64,000 nt of DNA from Phormidium tenue FACHB-1052 (GTDB lineage: Bacteria > Cyanobacteriota > Cyanobacteriia > Phormidesmidales > Phormidesmidaceae). The translations under genes were made by a program, and so were the position numbers. The DNA lies in the NCBI RefSeq assembly GCF_014696675.1, contig NZ_JACJQN010000002.1, positions 310,001 through 374,000 on the forward strand, read 5' to 3'. Below, one piece after another: positions 52,067 to 61,630 of this stretch (its first letter is position 1; every line of letters starts with the position of its first letter). The notes beneath the pieces are model-generated. The model had not been told where the DNA came from and made no database searches. It was given only the letters and a program-made list of their open reading frames with translations.

Positions 52067-52120
52067 CTCCCAGGTCGTAGGATAAATCCTGCTGTGCTGA
52101 TCCATCCTACGACTTGGGAG
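52067..52120. repeat. 17-bp inverted repeat upstream of the DUF4340 gene
   Basis: Arms 52067-52083 and 52104-52120 match at 16 of 17 positions around a 20-nt spacer. The stem contains GTCGTAGGAT/ATCCTACGAC. It could be a leader hairpin of the DUF4340 mRNA. Confidence 0.6.
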
Positions 52121-52159
52121 GCTGATTGTATCGAGGTTTATCTGTCACTAGCCGATGTT

Positions 52160-52203
52160 GTTCATCTCGGATGCACTTGGCTCAGAGCATATCCGAGATG
52201 AAC
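52160..52203 (-). terminator. 13-bp hairpin at the pntB stop
   Basis: GTTCATCTCGGAT (52160-52172) pairs perfectly with 52191-52203 around an 18-nt loop, starting right at the pntB stop codon. There is no U-tract, so it may protect the mRNA end more than terminate. Confidence 0.5.
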
Positions 52204-53621
52204 TAAGCTGCGGCGAGAGCGGGGGCGGGAGCCGTTGAGGTAGAGAGCTGGGCCAGAATGCCGTTGACATTGGTTTTGGCGTCGCCAAACAGCATCAGCG
52301 TGTTGTCGTTGAAGAACAGCGGATTTTCTACCCCAGCATAGCCCGACGCCATGCCGCGCTTGAGCACCACTACGGTATCGGCTTCCCAGACTTCCATCAC
52401 GGGCATGCCGGCGATCGGGCTATTGGGGTCATTTTTGGCACTGGGGTTGACGGTGTCGTTGGCACCGACCACTAGCACCACATCGGTGTGGGACAGGTCA
52501 TCGTTGATTTCATCCATCTCCAGCACGATGTCGTAGGGCACGTTGGCCTCGGCCAGCAGCACGTTCATGTGGCCAGGCATGCGGCCCGCCACGGGGTGGA
52601 TGCCAAACCGCACCTGTTTGCCCTGGGCGCGGAGCAGGCGGGTAATCTCCGCCACGGGGTGCTGGGCTTGGGCCACGGCCATGCCGTAGCCGGGGACGAT
52701 GACCACGCTCTGGGCGTTGGCCAGCAGTTCGACAACTTCGCCTGTGGTGGTGCTAGTGGCACTGCCCTCCAGGGCAGCCGCCTTGCCGGAGCTAGCGGTT
52801 TCTCCAAAGCCCCCCAGCAGCACGTTGACGAAGGAGCGGTTCATGCCTTTGCACATGATGTAGCTGAGAATGGCTCCACTGCTGCCCACCAGTGCCCCGG
52901 TAATAATCAGCAGGTCGTTGTTGAGCATAAAACCCGCTGCTGCCGAAGCCAGCCCCGAGTAGCTGTTGAGCAGCGAAATCACCACCGCCATGTCGGCCCC
53001 GCCGATCGCCATCACGATCACAATGCCAAAGACGCCTGCGATCGCCGTCATCGCTGCCAAAATCCACATCCCTGGGTTGCCAGTAGCGGTGAGAAAGGGT
53101 ACTAGAAGGTAGGCGATCGCCCCCAGCATTCCCAGCGTGAATACGTGGCGTGCGGGCAGCAGCACCGCCCGGCTGGGCACCCAGCCTCGCAGCTTGGCCA
53201 CCGCAATCATCGACCCGGTAAAGGTGACGATGCCAATGAACACGCCAATATAGATTTCCACCCGGTGAACGGTAATATCTGTGCCCGTGAGCGCCGCACT
53301 GGGCTGGAGGTATTCGGCAAAGCCGACTAGAACAGCGGCCAAGCCCACAAAGCTGTTGAGCAGCGCCACCATTTCGGGCATATCGGTCATTGCCACGCGG
53401 GCAGCGGCCAGCACACCCACCAGCACACCGAGGCCGATGGAGCCAATCTGGACGGGGTAGCCCTGGCAGATCAGCGCCGTGGCCCCAAAGGCGATCGCCA
53501 TGCCGAGAATGCCCAGCAGGTTGCCCCGCTTAGCGGTTTCTGGCTGCGACAGCCCCGCCAGACTGAGGATGAAGAGAGCGCTGGCGGCGATGTAGGCGGT
53601 GGTTACGAGGTTGTTTTCCAT
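52203..53621 (-). CDS. pntB: NAD(P) transhydrogenase subunit beta
   Basis: A 472-residue PntB starting [13 protein letters not shown]; 36 further upstream codons come from the minisatellite. About nine membrane helices ([55 protein letters not shown]) precede the NADP-binding domain with [36 protein letters not shown] and [18 protein letters not shown]. With PntA it uses the proton gradient to drive NADH-to-NADPH transfer in the membrane. It lies downstream of pntA on the same strand, separated by ~140 bp of G-rich repeat. Confidence 0.95.
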   Translation of the reverse strand: MENNLVTTAYIAASALFILSLAGLSQPETAKRGNLLGILGMAIAFGATALICQGYPVQIGSIGLGVLVGVLAAARVAMTDMPEMVALLNSFVGLAAVLVGFAEYLQPSAALTGTDITVHRVEIYIGVFIGIVTFTGSMIAVAKLRGWVPSRAVLLPARHVFTLGMLGAIAYLLVPFLTATGNPGMWILAAMTAIAGVFGIVIVMAIGGADMAVVISLLNSYSGLASAAAGFMLNNDLLIITGALVGSSGAILSYIMCKGMNRSFVNVLLGGFGETASSGKAAALEGSATSTTTGEVVELLANAQSVVIVPGYGMAVAQAQHPVAEITRLLRAQGKQVRFGIHPVAGRMPGHMNVLLAEANVPYDIVLEMDEINDDLSHTDVVLVVGANDTVNPSAKNDPNSPIAGMPVMEVWEADTVVVLKRGMASGYAGVENPLFFNDNTLMLFGDAKTNVNGILAQLSTSTAPAPALAAA

Positions 53622-53636
53622 TGCTGGGGAGATGAA

Positions 53637-53760
53637 GGGACGAGGGGGAATGGGGTGGAAGGGTAAGGGGTGGATGGGTGGGGAGTGAGGAGTAGGGAAT
53701 TCTGCTGGACGCTTGGGTTTGGGACTCAAGACCCCTTACCCCTTACCCCCTACCCTTCAC
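53637..53760. repeat. G-rich minisatellite between pntA and pntB
   Basis: A purine-rich array of degenerate GGGGTGGAA, GGGGAGTGA and GGATGGGT units (53637-53695), then a GAATTC-containing spacer, then the complementary pyrimidine tract CCTTACCCC (53731-53760). The two ends can pair, so the transcript between the cistrons may fold. Confidence 0.7.
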
Positions 53761-53763
53761 GGC

Positions 53764-55377
53764 TTACTTGTGGAACATGTTCAACATGCGCTGCGACACC
53801 ATGAAGCCCCCGGCGATGTTGACGGTGCCGAGGAAGAGGGCGATCGCTCCCAAAATCGTCATTGGTGAAGCGATGTTGTTAGAAATTTGCAGCATGCCGC
53901 CGATGATGATGATGCCGCTGATGGCGTTGGTGACGCTCATTAGGGGAGTGTGTAAGCTGGGCGACACGTCCCAAATCACCTTCCAACCGAGGAAGCTGGC
54001 GAGGACAAAGACCGTCAGGTGGGTCATAAACGAGGCGGGAGCCCAGAGGCCGATAGCCACACAGGCCAGGCCAATTAGCACGGGCCAGAGCAGCTGACTA
54101 AACCAGGACTTAGCAGCGGGAATTTCCTCAGCGGTTGGGGAGGTAGGGGAGGTGGGGGAGACGCTGGGAGCGGGGGCTTCTACCTTGGGAGGGGGCCAGG
54201 TGACTTGGCCGTTGTGAATCACGGTGGTGGCGCGAATCACCTGGTCTTCCATGTTGACGATGAAATTTTCGGCTCCGCCCAGGTCGCTGAGCAGGTGCAC
54301 CAGGTTGTTGCCGTAGAGCTGGCTGGCCTGGGAGGCCATGCGGCTGGGTAGATCAGTCAGGCCGATGATGGTGACGCCGTTGTGCGAAATCACCTGGCCG
54401 GGCTCGGTGACTTCGCAGTTGCCCCCCTGTTCAGCGGCCAGATCGACCACTACCGAGCCTGGCTTCATGCTCTCGACCATCTCTTGGGTAATCAGCAGCG
54501 GCGCTGGTTTGCCGGGGATCAGTGCTGTGGTAATGATGATGTCAACATCCTTGGCCTGCTGGGCAAAGAGAGCCATTTCGGCGGCAATAAAGGCCGGGCT
54601 CATCACCTTGGCGTAGCCGCCTTCGCCGCTGCCGTCTTCTTCAAAGTGCAGCTCTAGAAATTCTGCGCCCAGGCTCTGCACCTGTTCTTTGACCACTAGG
54701 CGGGTGTCAAAGGCTTTAACGATCGCCCCCAAACTCTTGGCTGCCCCGATCGCCGCCAGCCCGGCCACGCCAACCCCAATCACCATCACTTTGGCGGGGG
54801 GCATTTTGCCAGCGGCGGTAATCTGCCCGGTGAAGCAGCGGCCAAAGTGGCTGGCGGCCTCGATCACGGCTCGGTAGCCGCCGATGTTGGCCATCGAGCT
54901 GAGGGCATCCAGCTTTTGGGCGCGGGAAATACGGGGGACAGAATCCATTGCTAGGACAGTGCCGCCCTGGTGGGCTAGCTGCTCTAGCAGCTCGGGGTTT
55001 TGGGCGGGCCAGATAAAGCTGACCAGGGTTTGCTCGGGCTTGAGTAGGGTGGCCTCGTGGCGATCGAGGGTGGGATGGTGCTGGGGCGATCGCACCTTGA
55101 GCACCACGTCAGCAGCCTCCCACAGGCTAGCGGCATCGACCATCACCGTGCAGCCAGAGGCTTGGTAAGCGCTGTCAGTAAAGCTGGCTCCGGCTCCGGC
55201 CTGGGTTTCGACCAAGACCTCAAAGCCTAGTTTTTGCAGTTTTTTGGCAGTCTCGGGGGTAGCGGCGACCCGCTGTTCGCCCGCAAACACCTCCTTTGGA
55301 ATGCCCACCTTAAGCCCAGTGGGGGCGGTATCTAGGGGAGCGGCTACAGAATTGTCTTTGGGTGCTGCAATGGTCAT
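53764..55377 (-). CDS. pntA: NAD(P) transhydrogenase subunit alpha (fused)
   Basis: A 537-residue PntA. The NAD-binding domain (VGIPKEVFAGEQRVAATPET, VMVIGVGVAGLAAIGAAKSLGA, EQGGNCEVTEPGQ) is followed by a Pro/Ser/Thr-rich linker (~405-425) and four membrane helices (LLWPVLIGLACVAIGLW to ILGAIALFLGTVNIAGGF). The soluble and membrane parts are one polypeptide, the E. coli-like form; many cyanobacteria have them split. It is the first gene of the pntAB unit. Confidence 0.95.
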   Translation of the reverse strand: MTIAAPKDNSVAAPLDTAPTGLKVGIPKEVFAGEQRVAATPETAKKLQKLGFEVLVETQAGAGASFTDSAYQASGCTVMVDAASLWEAADVVLKVRSPQHHPTLDRHEATLLKPEQTLVSFIWPAQNPELLEQLAHQGGTVLAMDSVPRISRAQKLDALSSMANIGGYRAVIEAASHFGRCFTGQITAAGKMPPAKVMVIGVGVAGLAAIGAAKSLGAIVKAFDTRLVVKEQVQSLGAEFLELHFEEDGSGEGGYAKVMSPAFIAAEMALFAQQAKDVDIIITTALIPGKPAPLLITQEMVESMKPGSVVVDLAAEQGGNCEVTEPGQVISHNGVTIIGLTDLPSRMASQASQLYGNNLVHLLSDLGGAENFIVNMEDQVIRATTVIHNGQVTWPPPKVEAPAPSVSPTSPTSPTAEEIPAAKSWFSQLLWPVLIGLACVAIGLWAPASFMTHLTVFVLASFLGWKVIWDVSPSLHTPLMSVTNAISGIIIIGGMLQISNNIASPMTILGAIALFLGTVNIAGGFMVSQRMLNMFHK

Positions 55378-55989
55378 AGGGAGTTTCGAGGGAAAGGGCC
55401 TTAAACAAAAACGCAGGCGGTAGACGGGAGAATAACGATAAAAAAGATCCCAACCTTAGCGCTAGGGAAACGGGATCGAGAGAGAGTCAAATTTTGCGTC
55501 AGGCTCAGCGAGCGCGAGGCAGTGAAGTTGTTTGTGGGAGGGGCGATCGGCTTTGCCGTCTCAAAGGGAATTGCACGGTCGAGGCCTAAAGGTTTCAGGC
55601 AGTGGCAAAGGGGCTGTGCTGCCACACAACCCCGGCTTCTAAGGAATGCCCAGAATTGTTAATCAGTCTAAATGGCCTGGTTTTACATGGATTTTCTACA
55701 AAATTGCCCCATTCTGCTGACTACTACGATCTCCCCTATTGACCTAGATGGTCTAGATATTCAGATTGTTTTTTGATTTCAACAAAATGAAACACTTCAG
55801 GGTGCGATCCCCTGGCAAAGCATTGGCAGAAAATCTCCGTCCATTATTTGGCATGGTAAAAGTATCGCCCACCCCCAAGGGTCAAAACTTCCAAAATATT
55901 TTATGTCTGACAACGTTACGGGGGGCGGTTGTCAGCGATAGGAAATAACATCTTTTTTTGTTACAAAACGAGTCTTTCCTCGGCCAATT
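55378..55989. other. intergenic region between pntA and a HAD phosphatase
   Basis: Divergent or tandem-minus region without a convincing gene. Two short open frames (55401-55625 minus and 55766-55948 plus) lack any family signal. The part near 55400-55620 probably holds the pntA promoter; 55660-55980 is AT-rich. Confidence 0.5.
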
Positions 55990-56757
55990 CTAAAAAAACT
56001 GCACTAGGGCTTCTATCAGTTCTAAAAATCCTGCCACTTCAGCGGCTTGGGTGACGTAGGTGGGGTGATAGGTGAGCCGAGGCCAATAGTCGGTCACGTT
56101 GGCCACCCCCACCGACTGCGGAAACAGGGCTGGGTTAAACATGCTCTCGTCGTTGGGGCTGTCGCCCACGGTTAAAACTTCAGTGGCGGCGATCGGCGCA
56201 AAGTAGCGCTCGACCACCCGCTGCAAGCCCGCCGCCTTAGACTGGCCCAGCGTAAACAGGTGACACTGCACGGTGCTGTAGGTAAACCCCCAGGCTAGCG
56301 ATTGGCAGAGCTGCGCCATTTCATCTAGATCGGCCTGGGTCAGGCCTTCAATGTCAAACGTCCAGTCGGTGAGGCGAAAGCGATTGTCGTCTGATTCGCG
56401 CAGCTGGGGCCACCGCCACTGGAGTTGGGCAAAGGCCTGTTGCAGCAGCTGGCGGTGGGCGACCAGGTTGGGAATGTCAACGAGCGGCTCTGGCGGGCCG
56501 TTGTGGGGAAAGTAGATGCCGCCGTTTTCGGCCATGGCTCCGACTACGGGCAGATAGTGGGCCAGGCCATTCACCCAGCCCGCCGATCGCCCCGTGACAA
56601 TCATCACCGGCAGGCCCAACCCCTGGAGCTGCTCTAGCCCCTGCAGCAGGGCAGGGGTAAACTTGCCCTGGCGGGTGAGGGTGCCATCCATGTCGGTGGC
56701 TAGTAGCTGGGGCCGGGGTGAAAACCCGTGGCTGGGTAATGGTTGAACTTCGCCCAT
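55990..56757 (-). CDS. HAD-superfamily phosphatase (Cof/sucrose-phosphatase-like)
   Basis: A 255-residue HAD hydrolase with motif I ATDMDGTLT (nucleophile Asp and acid Asp), motif II MIVTGRS, a type IIB cap (~85-160) and motif III/IV LTVGDSPNDESMF. The layout fits Cof-type or sucrose-6-phosphate phosphatase-like enzymes. No sucrose-phosphate synthase gene lies nearby, so the natural substrate is unclear. Cytoplasmic. Confidence 0.85.
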   Translation of the reverse strand: MGEVQPLPSHGFSPRPQLLATDMDGTLTRQGKFTPALLQGLEQLQGLGLPVMIVTGRSAGWVNGLAHYLPVVGAMAENGGIYFPHNGPPEPLVDIPNLVAHRQLLQQAFAQLQWRWPQLRESDDNRFRLTDWTFDIEGLTQADLDEMAQLCQSLAWGFTYSTVQCHLFTLGQSKAAGLQRVVERYFAPIAATEVLTVGDSPNDESMFNPALFPQSVGVANVTDYWPRLTYHPTYVTQAAEVAGFLELIEALVQFF

Positions 56758-56802
56758 CGAGTTTACACTTTGTGGTTACTGTGGACAGGTCACTGTGGCT
56801 GA

Positions 56803-58473
56803 ATGCACGCTATGAGCACGTTAGCACCCGATCAACGCAACTATTACTACTTACTGGAAGGGGGCCGAGCGGGGGTGCACAAGCCTATTTTGGCAGCCCT
56901 CTATGCCGTGCATAACCAGCCCCAGCTCACCGAGGGCGAAACGGGCCTGGGCATTGCCCCGGTGAACCAGGTGGATATGGCCGAGGTCGAGACGTTTGCG
57001 GCCCAGGTGCAGTACGCGGCCAATACCCTGCGCAGCCTCACCAATGGCCTCGTTGAGCAGGGCTGGAGCGGGGCCGACATCTGGGATGCCAGCGTGGGAC
57101 GCTACAGCGATCGCTTTCTGCAGGCGGTAGCCAATGGCTTTACACCGACGGAGGGCGATCGCGATGCCGCCCAGCTCGAACCCAGCGATGCTGCCGCCCT
57201 TTTGCAGGCTTACCTCGAAGACCTCAGTACCGACTACAGCGGGGCGCAGCTGCCCCAAACGGTGGGCCAGCTCGATCCGGCCCTGCTGGCCTTTGCCGAA
57301 CGGGTGCCACCCAACTACGGACGGCTCGATTTTCAGCGCCAGGCCATGGTCGAGGCGGTGCGGCTATGGCGACAGCTTGACACGGCAGCGGCGGTATACG
57401 ACGTGTTGAGCGTGCCGGTGGTTGACCAAGTGCCCGACGAAGCGGCTCTGGACAATGCGCTGGTGGGCTTTATGCAGTCGGTGGCTCGCTACTACACGGG
57501 CTACCCCAACCAGCGGGAGGCGCTGATTCGCCTGGTGCAGCTGTGGCGGGCGATGGATGCGCGGGAAGATGCGATCGCCTGGCTGCTCACCAACGACCCC
57601 TTTGCCCATGAAACGAACCTGGAAACTCTCGACCCAGCGTTGCTTGCCTTTGTGCAAAAAATACCCAATCTCTACAACGGCCAGGGCGATCTGCGCTTTG
57701 CGCTGACCGAGGGCTACCGCCGCTGGTTTGGCCTCGACTCGCGCACCACCGCCATTCAGCAGCTGGGGCTCAACCCCGATGATTTGGCGCAAACTGCCGA
57801 CAAACCAGATGCCCTGGTGATGACCGCTCGCACTCTCGATCGCGCCCTGCTCGACTTTGCTGCCCATATTCCCACCACCTACACTCCCAGCGAAGACCAG
57901 CGGGAGGCGTTGATTCGCTTGGTGCAGCTGTGGCGGCGGCTGGAGGGGCGGATTCCCGCGATTCAGTCGCTGTTTGAAGATCTGCGGCGGCTGGAGCGAT
58001 CGGCCCTCCCGTCACCTGAAGCCATGCCCGCTCCGGTGCCTGCCCCGCCGCCGCCGCGCCCCGCCCAGTGGACGCCTAACAATATTCAGCTCGACGCCAG
58101 CATTGTGTCCAACGGCAACTTTACCTGGGCAGAGGCAACTCGTGGCGGTGCCCGCATGCCCTCTAACCAGGCCACGGTGGATGCCATTGTGCGCATTGCC
58201 GCCCTGGCCCAGCAGGCCCGCGATCGCATTGGCCGCCCGTTCATGATCACCAACTGGTATCGCCCCGCTGCGATCGACAGTCGAGTCGGTGATGCCTCCG
58301 AGAGCCGTCACATCGTAGGTGACGCTATCGACTTTTACTGCACAGGGCTAACTGGGAACCAGGTCTATTGGGCACTGGATCCCTGGTGGCCGGGAGGGTT
58401 GGGGCGCTACAGTCAGTTTCCGGCACTGGTGCATTTGGACGCGCGGGGGGCTAAGGCGCGGTGGACGCGTTAG
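56803..58473 (+). CDS. repeat-containing protein with M15-like peptidase domain
   Basis: A 556-residue protein (start possibly at the ATG three codons later). An N-terminal ~150-residue domain (NYYYLLEGGRAGVHKPILAA, AANTLRSLTNGLVEQGW) is followed by four ~37-residue repeats starting near residues 157, 216, 276 and 345 (pattern LDxALLxF...Y....QREALIRLVQLWR), a Pro-rich linker (~400-425) and a C-terminal M15/YcbK-like domain with SRHIVGDAIDF (His ~503, Asp) and VHLD, which would bind zinc. It may cut peptidoglycan; no signal peptide is seen, which is unusual. Confidence 0.65.
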   Translation: MHAMSTLAPDQRNYYYLLEGGRAGVHKPILAALYAVHNQPQLTEGETGLGIAPVNQVDMAEVETFAAQVQYAANTLRSLTNGLVEQGWSGADIWDASVGRYSDRFLQAVANGFTPTEGDRDAAQLEPSDAAALLQAYLEDLSTDYSGAQLPQTVGQLDPALLAFAERVPPNYGRLDFQRQAMVEAVRLWRQLDTAAAVYDVLSVPVVDQVPDEAALDNALVGFMQSVARYYTGYPNQREALIRLVQLWRAMDAREDAIAWLLTNDPFAHETNLETLDPALLAFVQKIPNLYNGQGDLRFALTEGYRRWFGLDSRTTAIQQLGLNPDDLAQTADKPDALVMTARTLDRALLDFAAHIPTTYTPSEDQREALIRLVQLWRRLEGRIPAIQSLFEDLRRLERSALPSPEAMPAPVPAPPPPRPAQWTPNNIQLDASIVSNGNFTWAEATRGGARMPSNQATVDAIVRIAALAQQARDRIGRPFMITNWYRPAAIDSRVGDASESRHIVGDAIDFYCTGLTGNQVYWALDPWWPGGLGRYSQFPALVHLDARGAKARWTR

Positions 58474-58516
58474 GGGAGTGGGGGTAAGGGGTAGGGAGTG
58501 AGGGGGTAGGGAGTAC
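58474..58516. repeat. G-rich minisatellite
   Basis: Degenerate GGGGAGTG/GGGGTAAGG/GGGTAGGGAGT units right after the stop codon of the M15-like gene. Same family as the tract between pntA and pntB. Confidence 0.65.
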
Positions 58517-58565
58517 CGGCAACCTGGCGTTGTCTTTGGCACATCAATTGAGACTTGCGAAGTCA

Positions 58566-59483
58566 ATGGCAGAAAGCGATTCCATTGCAGGAACTGAGCT
58601 GTGGGCTTGGCGCGATAAGGCATTAGTAGATGCCCAGGCAGCGGGGGTTGACGCTGGCGAAGTCGATTGGCTGCTGATGGCGGTGGCGAATGTGGATCGG
58701 CTGTCGCTGCGGTTGGGTACGTTGCGACAGCGATCGCACATCACCCTTCGCTATTCTCTAGCCGAATTGGAGCGTCGCTGGCAGCAGCGGCTCACGGAGC
58801 GCACTCCCGTACAATACCTGGTGGGCGAAACTCCTTGGCGTGACCTGATGCTGACCGTATCTCCGGCGGTGCTGATCCCCCGTCCTGAAACCGAGCTAAT
58901 CATTGATCTGGCTGAGGCGGCGATCGCCCGCAGTCCCATTGGAGATCAGCTAGCCCAGGGCGTTTGGGTGGATATGGGAACGGGAAGTGGCGCGATCGCA
59001 CTAGGTCTCGCCCAAGCCTTGCCGTTCGCTCGAATTTTGGCGGTGGATTTTAGCGCTGAGGCACTGGCGATCGCTCAGGAGAATGCTGCCAGGGCGGGGT
59101 TGAGCCACCGCATCACCTTCTACCAAGGCTCTTGGTTTGAACCGCTAACGTCCTACCGTGGACAGATCAGCGCGGTGGTGTCGAACCCGCCCTACATTCC
59201 CTCGGCGCTGCTGCCGACGCTGCAACCTGAGGTGATCAACCACGAACCTGCCAGTGCTTTGGATGGGGGTAACGATGGCCTGGATGATCTCCGCCTGCTC
59301 GCCGCCCTGGCTCCCGAATTTCTAGTGCCGGGCGGGCTCTGGCTGGTGGAAATGATGGTGGGCCAGGGAGATGCAGTCCGAGAACTGCTGGAGGCGCAGG
59401 GGTGCTATCGCGATATTCAAACTTGTTTGGATTTGGCGGGGCGCGATCGCTTTGTGCAGGCGATCTACGCCCCGCAGTCCTAG
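58566..59483 (+). CDS. prmC: peptide chain release factor glutamine methyltransferase
   Basis: A 305-residue PrmC starting MAESDSIAGTEL; a TTG 12 codons upstream is less likely. The N-terminal helical domain binds the release factor; the Rossmann part has VWVDMGTGSGAIALGLA (SAM loop) and SNPPYIPS (Asn207), the signature of N5-glutamine methylation of the GGQ motif in release factors. It overlaps the convergent exported-protein gene by four bases; prfA is not adjacent. Confidence 0.93.
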   Translation: MAESDSIAGTELWAWRDKALVDAQAAGVDAGEVDWLLMAVANVDRLSLRLGTLRQRSHITLRYSLAELERRWQQRLTERTPVQYLVGETPWRDLMLTVSPAVLIPRPETELIIDLAEAAIARSPIGDQLAQGVWVDMGTGSGAIALGLAQALPFARILAVDFSAEALAIAQENAARAGLSHRITFYQGSWFEPLTSYRGQISAVVSNPPYIPSALLPTLQPEVINHEPASALDGGNDGLDDLRLLAALAPEFLVPGGLWLVEMMVGQGDAVRELLEAQGCYRDIQTCLDLAGRDRFVQAIYAPQS

Positions 59484-60880
59484 CGATCGCGCAGGTTGCG
59501 CTGGAATTCCCAGAAGCGCTGCCACCAGTCGGCGGGCTCATCTTTGGGGCCGTCGTGCTCGGTGGGGCGTTGGCCTCTGGCCGGTCCTTGACCATCGCTG
59601 GGGCCGTCTACCACCAGACTGCCCACGTAATCGGCCTCGGCATAGACGCGATCGATCTGCTCGCGAATTTCGGCCATGTCGGCTTCCGACACTACGCCGT
59701 TGCTGGTGGCTTTGTAGAACTGCACCGTGACCCGAATCGGATAGTCTGGGTCGCGCTCAATGGCCAAGTTGTCGATTTCGGTGAATGGGCCCTCTACCGC
59801 GCCGTGGCCGATGACGGCGGCCTCCACATCGCTAGCCCCACGGGATTCCATCAGGGGGGCGGCGGCCATGGGGGCTGCCGGAGCCATGGTGTCAAACGAT
59901 GACTGCTGCCGCATGGGCGCCCGCTGTTTGAGAGGCACCTGAATCAGCAGCACCATGTTCAGCCCCTCGGTGTCGTCCTCAGCGGTTTCTCCAGGTCGCC
60001 GAGGATTCTCCACCGCCTGAAAATCGCTGAGCCGCTGGCCGGTGAAGCTGGCTCGTTCGCCATTTTTGTTGAAGAACAGGCGCTGGCCCCAGGTTTGCCC
60101 GGCCTCAAAACCGTCGCGCTGGTTGTCGATCACCGTGACGCTGGTGCCTTCGCGGGTGGCGAGAATGGTCAGCACCGCTGGGTCACCGGGTCGAGACTGA
60201 TAGTTAAACAGCACCGGGTTAAACGTGGCCGAACCCTCCTGGGGAATTGGCAAAAAGCAGGCCTGAGCACTGACCAGCACATGGCTATCGCGCTGGGGGG
60301 CAAGGAGCGATAGCCCCCGTCCGCTCCAAGAGTCTGGGGTGCTGAGGTAGCTGCGAAGATCGCCCAGGACCTCGCTCAGAGCCACCCGGCGCAGGTCTTC
60401 GCCGTTCTCGTTGCCCACCTGAAGAAAAAAGCTCTCCAGGGGAATGTCGGCGCTGATGTCTTCAAAGTTGGGATGGCGAATCACCGGCATCAGATGCAGT
60501 TGGTACTGCCGGGTCACAGGATCCTGCTGCTGCACCTGAATGGTCATATCGCTGATGTTGGGGCCAACGGAGGAGCCGTAGAAGCGCCCGGTGTCTTCCC
60601 AGGTGACGTTGAGCACGTTTAAATCGAAAGATTCTGCCAGTTGACGAGCAATGGGGTCTTGCACCATGGCCTGGGTGCGCTCGATCACCTGTCGGTAGCG
60701 GTCAAAAGCCTGGCGCTGCACGATTGGTGGCGTAGGAGAGCTTTCTGTCGGGTTGGCATTGGCATTGGCGTTAGGGTTGGGCGCGATCGGGTCCCAGGCC
60801 TGAGTTGGGGCCGCGAGGGCTAGGGGCAGGGCTCCTGCCGCGATCGCGCCCAGTAACCAAACATTCCAGCGGTGTTCCAT
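59480..60880 (-). CDS. exported hypothetical protein
   Basis: A 466-residue protein with a clear Sec signal peptide (WNVWLLGAIAAGALPLALAAPTQA), an Asn/Pro-rich spacer (NPNANANANPTESSPTPP), a conserved central region (~60-300: NVTWEDTGRFYGSSVGPNIS, VSAQACFLPIPQEG, VLTILATREGTSVTVI) and a variable Met/Ala-rich part. The C-terminal ~90 residues (ITVQFYKATS-like VTVQFYKATSNGVV and IREQIDRVYAEADYVGSLVV) look like a second small domain. No known family is recognised; probably periplasmic. Confidence 0.6.
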   Translation of the reverse strand: MEHRWNVWLLGAIAAGALPLALAAPTQAWDPIAPNPNANANANPTESSPTPPIVQRQAFDRYRQVIERTQAMVQDPIARQLAESFDLNVLNVTWEDTGRFYGSSVGPNISDMTIQVQQQDPVTRQYQLHLMPVIRHPNFEDISADIPLESFFLQVGNENGEDLRRVALSEVLGDLRSYLSTPDSWSGRGLSLLAPQRDSHVLVSAQACFLPIPQEGSATFNPVLFNYQSRPGDPAVLTILATREGTSVTVIDNQRDGFEAGQTWGQRLFFNKNGERASFTGQRLSDFQAVENPRRPGETAEDDTEGLNMVLLIQVPLKQRAPMRQQSSFDTMAPAAPMAAAPLMESRGASDVEAAVIGHGAVEGPFTEIDNLAIERDPDYPIRVTVQFYKATSNGVVSEADMAEIREQIDRVYAEADYVGSLVVDGPSDGQGPARGQRPTEHDGPKDEPADWWQRFWEFQRNLRDR

Positions 60881-60976
60881 CCTCAGGCCCTCGCAAAGCT
60901 ATGCCCCTAACCTACGCGATGGGGGTGCCCAACTCAGGATGGTTACAAAAACTGAAACTGCTTTTGCGGTCAAGTT

Positions 60977-61630
60977 TTATACTGCACCGTTCACATGAAC
61001 CCGTAGTCCCTGTGGGCCAACAGTAATTTGAAGGGCGTCTAGGGCGGGGGCGATCGCATCGGCCAACCCCAAATCTTCGGCCCTATTTGTTGTCGTCACC
61101 GCAATTATCTTTGCCCCCGCAGCTTTGGCTGCCTCCACCCCAGCGGGAGCATCTTCAATCACCAAGCAGTCAGCCGGAGCTAATCCCATACGTTCAGCCG
61201 CCAGTAAATAGGGATCGGGCGCTGGCTTCCCCCGCTGCACATCGTCGGCGGTCACCATCACCGAGGGCTCTGGCAACTCTAGATGGGGGAAGCGCAGGGA
61301 AACGGTGCGGCGGGTGCCGCTGGTAGCCACTCCCCAGCGATCGCGCGGCAGCCCAGCCAACAGCTCTTTCACACCCGGATACAGTCTCAACCCCTCAGTA
61401 TCGTCGGCCTCAGCGGTTTCTTTGAGATGAGCCTCCTGAGCAGCATCCACGTGGGGTGCAACCTGGCGAATGGTTTCGACCGTAGGGCGACCGTGGTGAA
61501 TGCGGGCGATCGCCTCGAAATCAACCCCGTGGCGATCGGCCCAAGCTCGCCAATGGCGCTCTGCAACTGGGTCTGAGTCAATCAGCACCCCATCGACATC
61601 AAAGATGATCGCCTGGCAGAGAAAATCCAT
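60977..61630 (-). CDS. HAD-IA phosphatase (beta-phosphoglucomutase/GPP-like)
   Basis: A 217-residue HAD subfamily IA enzyme: motif I IIFDVDGVLIDSD, motif II VATSGTRR, motif III KPAPDPYLLAAERMG and motif IV VIEDAPAGVEAAKAAGA. The cap is the small helical type (~18-85). The set resembles sugar-phosphate or glycerol-phosphate phosphatases such as DOG1/GPP. The substrate cannot be assigned from context. Monocistronic. Confidence 0.85.
   Translation of the reverse strand: MDFLCQAIIFDVDGVLIDSDPVAERHWRAWADRHGVDFEAIARIHHGRPTVETIRQVAPHVDAAQEAHLKETAEADDTEGLRLYPGVKELLAGLPRDRWGVATSGTRRTVSLRFPHLELPEPSVMVTADDVQRGKPAPDPYLLAAERMGLAPADCLVIEDAPAGVEAAKAAGAKIIAVTTTNRAEDLGLADAIAPALDALQITVGPQGLRVHVNGAV

Noticed and set aside
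55766-55948. A 60-codon frame upstream of pntA.
   Set aside because: No ribosome site, no family signal, and AT-rich composition unlike the coding regions.
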